From contig NZ_CP009122.1 in assembly GCF_000803645.1 (NCBI RefSeq), forward strand, positions 3,758,501-3,822,500: a stretch of DNA of 64,000 nt. The letters are read 5' to 3'. Origin of the DNA: Sphingopyxis fribergensis. Lineage in GTDB: Bacteria > Pseudomonadota > Alphaproteobacteria > Sphingomonadales > Sphingomonadaceae. The translations under genes and the position numbers were made by a program. This document shows, piece after piece, positions 8,036-16,460 of this stretch. Positions within the stretch are counted from its first letter, which is position 1. Every line of letters starts with the position of its first letter. The notes under the pieces were generated by a model that worked only from the letters and a program-made list of their open reading frames with translations, was not told the DNA's origin and searched no databases.

Positions 8036-8788
8036 TCACGCCTGGACGTCGACGGGGTCCCGGGTCAAATTGGGGTGAAGATAGCGGTCGTTGAAGTCGC
8101 CCAACTCGGCAAGTGCCGGCCAATCGACAATGCAGATCGTCCGCTTTTCGCGTTTGATCAGCTGCTGCCGCTCCAGATCGCGAAGCGTGCGGTTGACGTG
8201 GATGGGGGTCAATCCGACCGCGTCGGCCAGCTGCTCCTGCGTCAGCGGCATCTTGTAGCAATGATCCTTCGCCATGCCTGCGAGATCGAGGCGCAACGCA
8301 AGTTCGCACAGCAGGTGTGCGATGCGCGACGACGCATCGCGGCGACCGATATTGACGATCCATTCGCGAAACATCGCCGCGTCGATCAATGTGTCGCGCC
8401 ATAAGGCGCGCCCCACGGCCGGCCGCTGCGCGATCAGCGTCTCGATCGCGCTCACCGGGATCAGCGCCACTTGCGCCTTGGTCAGCGTCTGGACGCTATG
8501 GTCGGCGACATCGAGGAGCGAGTTTTGCAAATCGACAAAATCGCCCGGAATCTGGATCGAAACGATCTGACGGTTGCCACCGTTGGTCACCTTGTGGCGG
8601 ATTGCGATGCCGTCCAGCAACACGCAGCAATGCTCGATCCGATCATCCTCGCGCACGATATAGCCGCCAGGATCGAGCCATTTCAGACGGTGCGGCAAGG
8701 CCAGGAACGCATCGACGTCGTCTTGCGACAAACGCTCGAGCCGCTTCAGCTTTTCAGCAGCAAGGGTAAAAATCGGCGGTGGCGACAA
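8036..8788 (-). CDS. Crp/Fnr family transcriptional regulator
   Basis: A one-component regulator with an N-terminal cyclic-nucleotide-binding-like beta-barrel (about 20-140, including IEHCCVLLDGIAIRHKV and IPGDFVDLQNSLL). A dimerisation helix follows, then a C-terminal winged helix with the recognition segment LTQEQLADAVGLTPIHVNRTLRDLE. It lacks the N-terminal cysteine cluster of oxygen-sensing FNR, so the signal is unknown. The start is TTG at 8788, preceded by GGGAG; no better ATG exists before the barrel. Regulators of this subtype are frequent in sphingomonads. The target genes cannot be read from the window. Confidence 0.88.
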   Translation of the reverse strand: MSPPPIFTLAAEKLKRLERLSQDDVDAFLALPHRLKWLDPGGYIVREDDRIEHCCVLLDGIAIRHKVTNGGNRQIVSIQIPGDFVDLQNSLLDVADHSVQTLTKAQVALIPVSAIETLIAQRPAVGRALWRDTLIDAAMFREWIVNIGRRDASSRIAHLLCELALRLDLAGMAKDHCYKMPLTQEQLADAVGLTPIHVNRTLRDLERQQLIKREKRTICIVDWPALAELGDFNDRYLHPNLTRDPVDVQA

Positions 8789-9078
8789 AAAAAGGCTCCC
8801 TTCGAATGGCGGGAGAATTGCGCATCTCTCAGTCGTCGATAGCCACAGACAGGTTCAACGATCGGCAAGATATAGCAAGAAATGCGCCCCAACCCCACCC
8901 TTTGCATGCGGCGCTCGTTGCTCGCTTAACTTCGGCCGCGTCTCGATAGCTTAACTTACATTAGCATGGGAACGATGCGGCGAAAGGAGCGCCGCAGGAC
9001 ACAAGCCGCCGGAGGAATCGCAATGTAATGTTGTAACGTTTGTCATGATATGCCATATCCCAGTTCGCAATTGCACCA
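8789..9078. other. Divergent intergenic region with promoters and a probable Zur box
   Basis: This 290-bp gap separates the Crp/Fnr regulator (leftward) from the MerC-domain gene (rightward). Besides the Zur-like box at 9025-9042, it holds two GCTTAACTT repeats about 25 bp apart near 8925-8955. I see no gene or RNA in it. Confidence 0.5.
9025..9042. promoter_or_regulatory. Probable Zur operator
   Basis: The sequence GTAATGTTGTAACGTTTG contains ATGTT-GT-AACGT, close to the alphaproteobacterial Zur box core ATGTTATAACAT (inner arms match 4 of 5). It is 37 bp before the ATG of the MerC-domain gene, and the next gene after that encodes a Zur-type repressor. Confidence 0.6.
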
Positions 9079-9546
9079 ATGGAGAATCGGGTGACCCACG
9101 TCGCCAGCCAAGCCCCTGTTCTGACGCGCCATGCCCCTTACTTGAAGAGGTGGGTCGCGGTGGTTCGGGCTGCGCGCGATTCGCGGCCGCTGACCGCCCT
9201 CAGCGGCGACCAACTGGCGATGGGCCTGTCGGGACTCTGTCTCGTCCACTGCCTCGCAACGACGATCTTTTTCGCCTCGATCGCCTCGGTCGGCGGAGTG
9301 TTCCTCGAAAATCACCTGTTCCACGAAATCGGTCTGATCGTCGCGATCGGCTTTGCGCTGATCACACTCGTCTCGGGCGTTCTCAGCCATGGCTATATGA
9401 TGCCCTTTGCGGTCGGCAGCTTCGGGCTCGGCATGATGGCGGGCGCGCTGTCGCGGCCGCACGACGGCAGCGAAGTGATCGCGACGATGATCGGCGTCGC
9501 GGTCGTCGCGCTCGGCCACGACCTCAACCGCCGCGCGCGGCACTGA
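9079..9546 (+). CDS. MerC-domain membrane protein, candidate zinc-responsive metal transporter
   Basis: A 155-aa inner-membrane protein with about four hydrophobic segments (starting near residues 48, 86, 107 and 138). Its first membrane segment carries GLCLVHCLA, the Cys-x3-Cys metal motif seen in MerC-domain proteins. Further potential ligands are His residues in NHLFHE, LSHGYM and GHDLN. Classical MerC moves Hg(II), but there are no mer genes here. The neighbours are a Zur-type regulator and a Zur-like box upstream, so zinc handling is more likely. The GTG at 9091, five bases after GGAGA, is an alternative start that shortens the protein by four residues. Confidence 0.8.
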   Translation: MENRVTHVASQAPVLTRHAPYLKRWVAVVRAARDSRPLTALSGDQLAMGLSGLCLVHCLATTIFFASIASVGGVFLENHLFHEIGLIVAIGFALITLVSGVLSHGYMMPFAVGSFGLGMMAGALSRPHDGSEVIATMIGVAVVALGHDLNRRARH

Positions 9547-9646
9547 TCGCACCGCATCGGAGATGTCCGCAACTTGCGGGCGCTTCGCAAACAGCCTACA
9601 TTACGTCCTAGTTAGCGCGGGATTTCCCACGCCTGAGGAAACGCCA

Positions 9647-10111
9647 ATGGGCAAGCATGATCATCCGCACGTCGAGGCCAGCGGCGCCTCGCTCGCCAAG
9701 GCGGCGCAAACCGCGCTCGAGGGAGCGGGCGAAGCGTGGACCGACATGCGCGCGGAGATTTTCGACGCGGTCGCCGCGATCGGCAAACCAGCGAGCGCCT
9801 ATGAAATCGCCGACATTGTGTCGCAAAAGCGCGGCAAGCGCGTCGCGCCGAACAGCGTCTACCGCATCCTCGACCTGTTCGTTGCCAACAACCTCGTCCG
9901 CCGCGTCGAGAGCGCGAACGCCTTTGTCGCGAACAGCCATCCCGGCTGCTTGCACGACTGCATCTTCCTGATTTGCGACACGTGCGGCAGCGCGGTGCAT
10001 GTCGATAACGACAAGATTTCGGGCGGCGTCCGCGCCGCCGCCGAGGCGACGGGCTTCGCCGCCGAGCGCCCGGTGATCGAGGTGCGCGGCAAATGCGCCG
10101 AGTGCCAATAA
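9647..10111 (+). CDS. zur: Fur-family zinc uptake regulator Zur
   Basis: Zinc-dependent repressor of the Fur superfamily. The N-terminal winged helix includes GKPASAYEIADIVSQ and the recognition region VAPNSVYRILDLFV. The C-terminal dimerisation domain has a structural zinc site: CDTCG plus a terminal CAECQ. Regulatory-site ligands include HPGCLHDC. The Zur rather than Fur assignment rests on the C-terminal Cys pair, the histidine-rich N-terminus (HDHPHVE) and the adjacent Zur-like box. ATG 9647 follows TGAGGA and is preferred over upstream in-frame starts. It is 100 bp downstream of the MerC-domain gene on the same strand. Confidence 0.85.
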   Translation: MGKHDHPHVEASGASLAKAAQTALEGAGEAWTDMRAEIFDAVAAIGKPASAYEIADIVSQKRGKRVAPNSVYRILDLFVANNLVRRVESANAFVANSHPGCLHDCIFLICDTCGSAVHVDNDKISGGVRAAAEATGFAAERPVIEVRGKCAECQ

Positions 10112-10142
10112 GGTGAGCGGGCGCGCTCCACCGGACGGTTAG

Positions 10143-10982
10143 ATGCCGATCGGGGGGCTCCAGCATTGGATCGAAGCGCAGCGGACGCGCCCGGCTGCGC
10201 CCACGCGCGCGTGGGTCTGGACGCTGGCGTTCGGTATCGCGACTCTGCTCTTCGGCCTGCATCTGGGTCATGTCTTCCCGCAAACCGGCCATGACATCGC
10301 ACCTGGCTACGGCGCGCCCGTCCTCGCGTTCGAATTCGCCGGCAGTCAAGCCGATCTCGAGGCGATCTTCGGCTTCTATACCGACCCGGAGCAGGTCACG
10401 CGTCTCGCCGCGATGCGGACAGGCAACGAGCGCGACTATCTCTACATGCTACTCTATGCGGGCTTTCTCGTCAGCGGCTGCGTCGCACTCTGGCGCGAGC
10501 TTCGCCTGCGCGCGCTCCTCGTCGCAGCGGTGTTGCCGGTCGCCGCGGCGCTCTGCGACGCGTGGGAGAATAGCCTGCTCTTCGACATCCAGGCCGCCTT
10601 CACACTCGGCGACTATTCGCCCGCGATGGCCAGCCTGCCCTATCCCGTCGCCGCCAAATTCCTGCTGCTCGCCGCGACCAATGTCATGATCGGCGCCGCG
10701 GCAACGCAGATGGGACGCTGGTGGGCGCTGTTCGGCACCATCGCGATCCTCGCCGCGATCCCGACGGTGATGGCGATCATCACCCCCGCCGCCTTCGCAT
10801 GGGCGCTGATCCCGTCGGCAGCCGGCGGCTGGCTCCTCCTCTTCGCGCTCGCCGCGGCAGGGTGCTGGCGCGCGCGGTTCGGCGGCCGGCCGCTCGTCGA
10901 TTTCGATACCTCGGCGCCCGAACGGGGCGAGCCGCCCGCCCCCGAACCCACGCGCCCGGTGTTCGGCCGCCGCCGGAGCTGA
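10143..10982 (+). CDS. Multi-pass membrane protein of unknown function (279 aa)
   Basis: I do not recognise a named family. There are about six hydrophobic segments: near 23-45, 100-118, 122-141, 172-191, and two within 194-245. A soluble loop (about 46-98) contains FAGSQADLEAIFGFYTDPEQ. The tail is proline-rich and ends in basic residues (FGRRRS). It starts 31 bp after zur and is on the same strand, so it may belong to a zinc-responsive unit, but nothing in the protein itself points to metal binding. Acidic and histidine residues in membrane segments are few. Confidence 0.75.
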   Translation: MPIGGLQHWIEAQRTRPAAPTRAWVWTLAFGIATLLFGLHLGHVFPQTGHDIAPGYGAPVLAFEFAGSQADLEAIFGFYTDPEQVTRLAAMRTGNERDYLYMLLYAGFLVSGCVALWRELRLRALLVAAVLPVAAALCDAWENSLLFDIQAAFTLGDYSPAMASLPYPVAAKFLLLAATNVMIGAAATQMGRWWALFGTIAILAAIPTVMAIITPAAFAWALIPSAAGGWLLLFALAAAGCWRARFGGRPLVDFDTSAPERGEPPAPEPTRPVFGRRRS

Positions 10983-11050
10983 CCCCTTTTCACTCCGGCC
11001 GCCGGGGTCTAGGGAGGCCGCGAATCCCCAAAAAGGGCGAAAGGCTGCAC

Positions 11051-12574
11051 ATGAACACCGTGATCATCCGCGAAGACGATCTGATTGAGACGATCGCCGA
11101 CGCGCTCCAGTACATCAGCTATTTCCATCCGATGGACTATATCCGCGCGCTCGGCGCCGCCTATGAACGCGAAGTCTCGCCCGCCGCGAAGGACGCGATG
11201 GCGCAGATACTCTCGAACAGCCGCATGTGCGCCGAGGGGCACCGCCCGATCTGCCAGGACACGGGCATTGTCACCGTCTTCATCAAATGGGGCATGGACT
11301 GCCGCCTCGACAGCCCGCGCAGCCTGCAACAGGTCGTCGACGAGGGCGTGCGCAAAGCCTATCTCCACCCCGACAACAAGCTCCGCGCCTCGATCCTTGC
11401 CGATCCGGCATTCAGCCGCGTGAACACCAAAGACAACACCCCGTCGGTGCTCAATGTCGAGATGGTCCCCGGCGCGAAGGTTCATATCGACGTCGCCGCG
11501 AAGGGCGGCGGCAGCGAGAATAAGTCGAAATTCAAGATGATGAACCCGTCCGACAGCATCGTCGACTGGGTGCTCGAAATGGTGCCGCAGATGGGCGCGG
11601 GCTGGTGTCCGCCGGGCATGCTCGGCATCGGCATCGGCGGCACCGCCGAAAAGGCGATGCTGCTGGCGAAACAATCGCTAATGGACCCGATCGACATGAC
11701 CGAACTGCTCGCGCGCGGGCCGTCGTCGCCGACCGAGGAACTGCGCATCGAGCTTTATGAAAAGGTCAATGCGCTCGGCATCGGCGCGCAGGGGCTCGGC
11801 GGCCTCGCGACCGTGCTCGACGTCAAGATCGCCGACTGGCCGACCCACGCGGCGTCGAAACCCGTCGCGATGATCCCGAACTGCGCCGCAACGCGCCACG
11901 CGCATGTAACGCTAGACGGCAGCGGCCCCGCCTATCTCGAACCGCCGGTCCTCGCCGATTATCCGCAAATCGACTGGCAGCCCGATCAGGCGGCGATCCG
12001 CGTCGACCTCGATACGCTGACCCCTGAAGTGGTGGCGAGCTGGAAGCAGGGCGACCGCCTACTGCTCAACGGCAAGATGCTCACCGGCCGCGACGCCGCC
12101 CACAAGCGCATCGCCGAGATGCTCGCAAAAGGCGAAGAGCTGCCGGTCAGCTTCCGCGACCGCGTCATCTACTACGTAGGCCCGGTCGATCCGGTCGGCG
12201 AGGAAATCGTCGGCCCCGCGGGCCCGACGACCGCGACGCGCATGGACAAGTTCATGGACATGATGCTGGACCAGGGCCTGCTCGCCTGCGTCGGCAAGGC
12301 CGAACGCGGCCCCGCCGCGACGCAGGCGATCGCCAAGCACAAGAGCGCCTATCTGATGGCGGTCGGCGGCGCGGCGTACCTCGTGGCGCGTGCGATCAAG
12401 GGCAGCCAGGTCGTGGGCTTCGCCGACCTCGGCATGGAGGCGATCTACGAGTTCGAGGTCCAGGACTTCCCCGTCACCGTCGCGGTCGACAGCGAGGGCC
12501 AGAATGTCCACGTCAACGCGCCGATGCTGTGGCAAAAGCGGATCAAGGACGAGGGGTTGCTGGAGAAGGCGTGA
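11051..12574 (+). CDS. fumA: Fumarate hydratase class I (iron-sulfur)
   Basis: Interconverts fumarate and malate in the TCA cycle, using an oxygen-sensitive [4Fe-4S] cluster. The 507-aa chain matches full-length class I enzymes. Candidate cluster cysteines are in ICQDTG, GAGWCPPGMLG and PNCAATRHAH. The C-terminal domain has the GPTTATRMD block. The start is ATG 11051 after GAAAGG; the open frame continues upstream only because of codon bias and overlaps the preceding gene. The next ORF starts one base after the stop, so cotranscription is possible. No class II fumarase is in the window. Confidence 0.95.
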   Translation: MNTVIIREDDLIETIADALQYISYFHPMDYIRALGAAYEREVSPAAKDAMAQILSNSRMCAEGHRPICQDTGIVTVFIKWGMDCRLDSPRSLQQVVDEGVRKAYLHPDNKLRASILADPAFSRVNTKDNTPSVLNVEMVPGAKVHIDVAAKGGGSENKSKFKMMNPSDSIVDWVLEMVPQMGAGWCPPGMLGIGIGGTAEKAMLLAKQSLMDPIDMTELLARGPSSPTEELRIELYEKVNALGIGAQGLGGLATVLDVKIADWPTHAASKPVAMIPNCAATRHAHVTLDGSGPAYLEPPVLADYPQIDWQPDQAAIRVDLDTLTPEVVASWKQGDRLLLNGKMLTGRDAAHKRIAEMLAKGEELPVSFRDRVIYYVGPVDPVGEEIVGPAGPTTATRMDKFMDMMLDQGLLACVGKAERGPAATQAIAKHKSAYLMAVGGAAYLVARAIKGSQVVGFADLGMEAIYEFEVQDFPVTVAVDSEGQNVHVNAPMLWQKRIKDEGLLEKA

Positions 12575-12575
12575 G

Positions 12576-13067
12576 ATGGCCTTCCGCCCTCTCGGGTTTG
12601 GCTTTGAACTAAAGACGCCGCTCGGTTTTGCCGAGAGCAAGAGCCGGATTCGGGAATGCAAACAGCGCTGGTATGATCCGTCCGATGGTCCGCGCGGCTT
12701 TGTCCTTGGTCGCTTCATTTGGTTGTGGAACAGCATGGTGAATAGCCAAGGGCCAATGCTGATCGGCTGGATACATGATGACGGGATGGGTTGCCGGATC
12801 GCCGGTCGGTCTGGTTCCGACATCAATGGTATGCTCTATCTGACCCTCGTGGGAGTATTACTCCCGGTGATCGCTGTGGGATTGTTCCGTGATGGCCAAA
12901 TGGGCCTGTCCGGCGCCATCATGCTAGCCCTGTGCGCCGCCGCTCTGATTTTGCTACTGTGGAACGCAAGCAAGGAACGGCGCGCAGGATTGGCTTTGGC
13001 TGATTTTCTTGGGCTAACGCTTGGCAGCAATGCGCGGCATGAGTTCGACGGTCCTCCAGACTCGTAA
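12576..13067 (+). CDS. Membrane protein of unknown function with atypical base composition (163 aa)
   Basis: No recognised family. An 85-residue N-terminal soluble part (LGFGFELKTPLGFAESKS, then WYDPSDGPRGFVLG) is followed by two membrane helices: about 88-107, GMLYLTLVGVLLPVIAVGLF, and 112-131, GLSGAIMLALCAAALILLLW. The tail is cytoplasmic. The ATG at 12576 begins one base after the fumarase stop (TGAG-ATG), implying translational coupling. Codon use is visibly less G/C-biased than in both neighbours (many TTT, GGT and ATT codons). This suggests a faster-evolving or acquired gene. Confidence 0.65.
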   Translation: MAFRPLGFGFELKTPLGFAESKSRIRECKQRWYDPSDGPRGFVLGRFIWLWNSMVNSQGPMLIGWIHDDGMGCRIAGRSGSDINGMLYLTLVGVLLPVIAVGLFRDGQMGLSGAIMLALCAAALILLLWNASKERRAGLALADFLGLTLGSNARHEFDGPPDS

Positions 13068-13145
13068 CGGTAAGTCCCCGCCACGGCCTTGCGTTTCCCT
13101 GCCGATCCGGCACATTGCTTCGCATACGAAGCAGGCAGGGGGCGC

Positions 13146-14684
13146 ATGATGGATTTCCGTAACGTCGACAAACTGAACCGCCGCGACATGATTCGCGGCA
13201 CCGCGATGCTGGGTGCAGGCGCCGCCTTCATGCAGCCGCTCCCGCTCTGGGCGCAGTCGGGCACGATGACGGATATCCGCAAGGCGGCCGAGGCGGGCAA
13301 GGACGCCTCGATCAAGCGCATCCGCGACTGGATCGCGCTCCCATCGATCGCCGCCGAGAACCGCAGCATGGCAGAGGGCGCGGCCTATATGGCCGAGCTC
13401 GCAAAGGATGCGGGCTTCACCAATGTCGAGATCGTGCCGACCGACGGCCACCCCGGCGTGTTCGGAACGATCGACGTCGGCGCGCCGCGCACGCTCGGCA
13501 TCTATTTCATGTATGACGTCAAGCAGTTCGACCCCGCCGAATGGTCGTCGCCGCCGCTCGAGGGCCAGATGGTCGAGCGCCCCGGTTTCGGGCAGGCGAT
13601 CATGGGCCGCGGCGCGGTGAACCAGAAGGGCCCCGAGGCGACCTTCCTCGCCGCGCTCCACGCGATCCGCGCCGCCGGGCGCAAGCTGCCCGTCAATATC
13701 GTGCTCGTCTGTGAGGGCGAGGAGGAGATCGGCTCACCGCACTTCCGCCAGATCGCGACCAAACCCAACATCCTCGCCGCGCTCAAGAAATGCGAAGGCA
13801 TTTTCATCCCCTTCGCCTCGCAGGGGAAGACCGGCAACGTCACGGTCAATCTGGGGTCGAAAGGCATCATCGAGCTCGAACTTATCGCGAGCGGCGAGAA
13901 ATGGGGCCGCGGGCCGAAGGGCGACGTGCATTCGAGCCTGAAGGCCATGGTCGATTCGCCGGCGTGGCGGCTGGTGCAGGCACTGCAAACGCTCGTCACG
14001 CCGGATGGTAACAAGCCCGCGATCGAAGGCTGGTACGAAAATGTCCGCCCGCTGACCGACCGCGAAAAATCGCTGATCCGCGAGGCCGCGAAAGCGGGCG
14101 ACGAAGCCGCGCAGAAACAGGCGCTCGGCATCACCCACTGGATCGACAATCTCTCCTACCCCGACGCGCTCACGCGCCTCGCGCAGGAACCCACGGTCAA
14201 TATCGAAGGACTCGTCGCGGGCTATACCGGCCCCGGCGGCAAGACGGTGCTGCCCGGCAAGGCGGTCGCCAAGCTCGACCTTCGCCTCGTCCCCAACCAG
14301 ACGCGCGCCGAGGCCGAGAAGAAACTCCGCGCGCATCTCGACAAGCATGGCTTCACCGATGTCGAGGTCAATGTATCGGGCGGCTATGACCCGACCGAGG
14401 TCGCCGAGGACAGCCGCCTCGTCCGCTCCGAACTCGCGACCTACAAAAAGCTCGGCGTCGTGACGAGCATCAATCCGCGCATGGCGGGAAGCTGGCCGGG
14501 CGCGACCTTCACCGCCCCGCCGGTATCGATCCCCGCGGCGCATTTCGGCATCGGCCACGGATCGGGAGCGCACGCTCCCGACGAATATTTCCTCATCGAT
14601 TCGACCAATCCCAAGGTCGCCGGGCTGGTCGATGCGACGATGGGTTTCGCCGAATTCCTCTACGTGCTGGCGGCGATCAAATAG
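13146..14684 (+). CDS. Tat-exported M20 family metallopeptidase-like protein with altered metal ligands
   Basis: An M20-fold hydrolase relative with a twin-arginine signal (NRRDMIRGTAMLGAGAAF, cut near LWAQ). Start candidates are ATG 13146 or 13149. Family blocks are recognisable but two metal-ligand positions differ. Where M20 enzymes have H-x-D, this protein has MYDVKQ with Met122. Where they have GRGxxDDKG, it has GRGAVNQKG with Asn159 in place of the bridging Asp. The Glu-Glu pair (EGEEEIGS, about 193) and a C-terminal His block (GIGHGSGAHAPDEYF) remain, and a dimerisation domain is present. Activity may therefore be altered or lost. A VOC protein gene follows after 10 bp. Confidence 0.8.
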   Translation: MMDFRNVDKLNRRDMIRGTAMLGAGAAFMQPLPLWAQSGTMTDIRKAAEAGKDASIKRIRDWIALPSIAAENRSMAEGAAYMAELAKDAGFTNVEIVPTDGHPGVFGTIDVGAPRTLGIYFMYDVKQFDPAEWSSPPLEGQMVERPGFGQAIMGRGAVNQKGPEATFLAALHAIRAAGRKLPVNIVLVCEGEEEIGSPHFRQIATKPNILAALKKCEGIFIPFASQGKTGNVTVNLGSKGIIELELIASGEKWGRGPKGDVHSSLKAMVDSPAWRLVQALQTLVTPDGNKPAIEGWYENVRPLTDREKSLIREAAKAGDEAAQKQALGITHWIDNLSYPDALTRLAQEPTVNIEGLVAGYTGPGGKTVLPGKAVAKLDLRLVPNQTRAEAEKKLRAHLDKHGFTDVEVNVSGGYDPTEVAEDSRLVRSELATYKKLGVVTSINPRMAGSWPGATFTAPPVSIPAAHFGIGHGSGAHAPDEYFLIDSTNPKVAGLVDATMGFAEFLYVLAAIK

Positions 14685-14694
14685 GGAGGAGCAG

Positions 14695-15150
14695 ATGAGC
14701 GACCTTAACGGCGTCGCGCATGTCATCCTGACGGCGGGCGATTTCGCGCGCTCCACCGCCTTCTGGCGCGACATGATCGGCTATCTCGGGCTCAAGCTCG
14801 TGCTCGACAGCGAGCATATGCTCTATGGCGTCGGCGGGCGCACGGCGATCGGCATCCGCATCGGGAGCCCCGAAAATGTAGGCAAGCGTTTCGATCAGGG
14901 AGCGCCCGGCCTGCATCACGCGTGCTTCCGGATGCGCGACCGCGCCGCGGTCGATGCGGTGCACGCCTTCCTCGCGGCCCGCGACGATATTCATATCGTC
15001 CACGCGCCGGGGGAAGAACCTTGGGCGCCCGGCTATTATTCGGTACTGTTCGAGGACCCCGACGGCATCCGCATCGAGTTCAACCATGTCCCCGGCGCCG
15101 GCCTGCTGGCCGAAGGCGAGCAGATCGGCGGCGCCAACGCGTTCGACTAG
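14695..15150 (+). CDS. VOC family (glyoxalase/bleomycin-resistance fold) protein
   Basis: A 151-aa vicinal-oxygen-chelate protein built from paired beta-alpha-beta-beta-beta modules. The N-terminal GVAHVILTAGDFARSTAFW and C-terminal YYSVLFEDPDGIRIEFNHV blocks carry the expected ligand positions (His8 region, LHHACFRM His pair, and Glu in IRIEF). ATG 14695 follows GGGAGGAG, 10 bp after the M20-like gene, so the pair is very likely an operon. The substrate is unknown; dioxygenase, glyoxalase or binding functions are all possible. The stop overlaps by four bases with the stop of the converging DUF481 gene. Confidence 0.85.
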   Translation: MSDLNGVAHVILTAGDFARSTAFWRDMIGYLGLKLVLDSEHMLYGVGGRTAIGIRIGSPENVGKRFDQGAPGLHHACFRMRDRAAVDAVHAFLAARDDIHIVHAPGEEPWAPGYYSVLFEDPDGIRIEFNHVPGAGLLAEGEQIGGANAFD

Positions 15151-16328
15151 AACCCGTACACCAGCGTAAACCGCGTCTGTGTGTCGACGCTTTCGATCCC
15201 CGGCGGCGGGCTGGTGTCGATCTGCGCCGAATAGGCGATGCGCGCCGACAATGCGCCGGTCAGCTTGGCGTTGAGCGCGGTCTGCGAACTGGTCGATCCA
15301 TTGGCCTCGCCGATGATCGTCGACGCGACCTGCGTCAGCCGCAAGGTTGGCGATATCTGCCAGCCGAAATCGACACCGGCGAGCGCGGTGAGCTCGGTAT
15401 CCTCTTCGCCGCTCACAAAATCGGTCTGGCGAAACGCCGGCCCGCCCTTCAGGCTCAGCGTCATTTTCTTGCTGTCGAAGACCTTGTAGCCAAGCCCGCC
15501 CGACAGGTTCCAGCGCGTGTCGTACCCAAGGATGCGGTCATGCTCCCAGCGCGCAAGACCAAAGGCGAAGGTCCGGTCGTTGATCCTGTATTGCGGCTCC
15601 AACTCGCCCAGATAACGTTCGACCGACGTCTTGCCGTTGGTACGCTGATAATCGGCCTGCGCGCGAAACTTGTGCGTCCAGTCGATCCCCTGGCGCGCGA
15701 GCGCGACACCGGCGCTAAAACCCACGGATTCGGTGTTGCCGCTGCTCTGCGACGCGCCGATCTGCCCCTCGCCTTTCCAATGTTGCCAGAATTTGGCCGC
15801 CGCCAGTCGCGCGCGCTCGGCCGCCGCCGCCTCGTCGCGCAGCCGCTTGCGTTCGGCGCGATAGGCGACGAGCCGTTCCTCGATCTCTTGCGCATTTTCG
15901 GGGTTGGTTTCCTTCGCGAGCTTGCCGACCGCCTCGACATCGGCATCCTTGGCGCTCGCAATCGCGGCGGCGAGCATATTGCCGATCGGGTCGGGCGGCG
16001 TCTCCGGCGGATGCTCGCTGCGATAATAAGCGAGGAGGGCGTCGATCTCGCCGACATTGCCCGGATTGGTCCGCCGCGCGAACCGCGCCACCGCCTCGAC
16101 ATCGTCATTGTCGCCGCTCGCAAAGGCGGCGTCGATCATCGCGCGCACCGCGATGGGCAGCTCGGGATCGAGCGGGACGAGCGCCGTGGGGATCGGATTG
16201 GCCAGCACCGGATCGACGAGCAAGGGATTCGGCTGGAGCGACTCTGCCGGATCCTGCGCTGCGTGCGCCGACGGAACGGCGAAAGCAAGCGGCAGGCAAA
16301 GCGCGGCCAGTCGGGGGAGGTTTGTCAA
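15147..16328 (-). CDS. DUF481 family outer-membrane protein
   Basis: A 393-aa exported protein with a Sec signal peptide (PRLAALCLPLAFAVPSAHA), a charged helical region rich in NPENAQEI-type repeats, and a C-terminal beta-barrel of the DUF481/YdiY type. Barrel strands include WKGEGQIGASQSSGNTES, YRINDRTFAFGLARWEHDRI and a terminal RFTLVYGF ending in Phe, as outer-membrane barrels do. Two repeated segments in the helical part (ASGDNDDVEAVARFARRTNP and SAKDADVEAVGKLAKETNP) show an internal duplication of about 60 residues. The start is TTG at 16328 with AGAAGGA upstream. Function unknown; E. coli YdiY is acid-induced. Confidence 0.85.
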   Translation of the reverse strand: MTNLPRLAALCLPLAFAVPSAHAAQDPAESLQPNPLLVDPVLANPIPTALVPLDPELPIAVRAMIDAAFASGDNDDVEAVARFARRTNPGNVGEIDALLAYYRSEHPPETPPDPIGNMLAAAIASAKDADVEAVGKLAKETNPENAQEIEERLVAYRAERKRLRDEAAAAERARLAAAKFWQHWKGEGQIGASQSSGNTESVGFSAGVALARQGIDWTHKFRAQADYQRTNGKTSVERYLGELEPQYRINDRTFAFGLARWEHDRILGYDTRWNLSGGLGYKVFDSKKMTLSLKGGPAFRQTDFVSGEEDTELTALAGVDFGWQISPTLRLTQVASTIIGEANGSTSSQTALNAKLTGALSARIAYSAQIDTSPPPGIESVDTQTRFTLVYGF

Positions 16329-16460
16329 CGAAGACGTCCTTCTCTGGGGGCAGGAGCCGGGTTCGTTCGATCGGTCGCGCGGGGCCGGTGCGCTAGCGGT
16401 GCGCCCCTATAACCCGAAAGTCGCTGGCATTTCCACCCCACCTGCCCCATCTGCAAACCT

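Noticed and set aside
8920..8960. CtrA box from two TTAA motifs
   Set aside because: The TTAA motifs are about 21 bp apart, not 7 bp as in CtrA sites.
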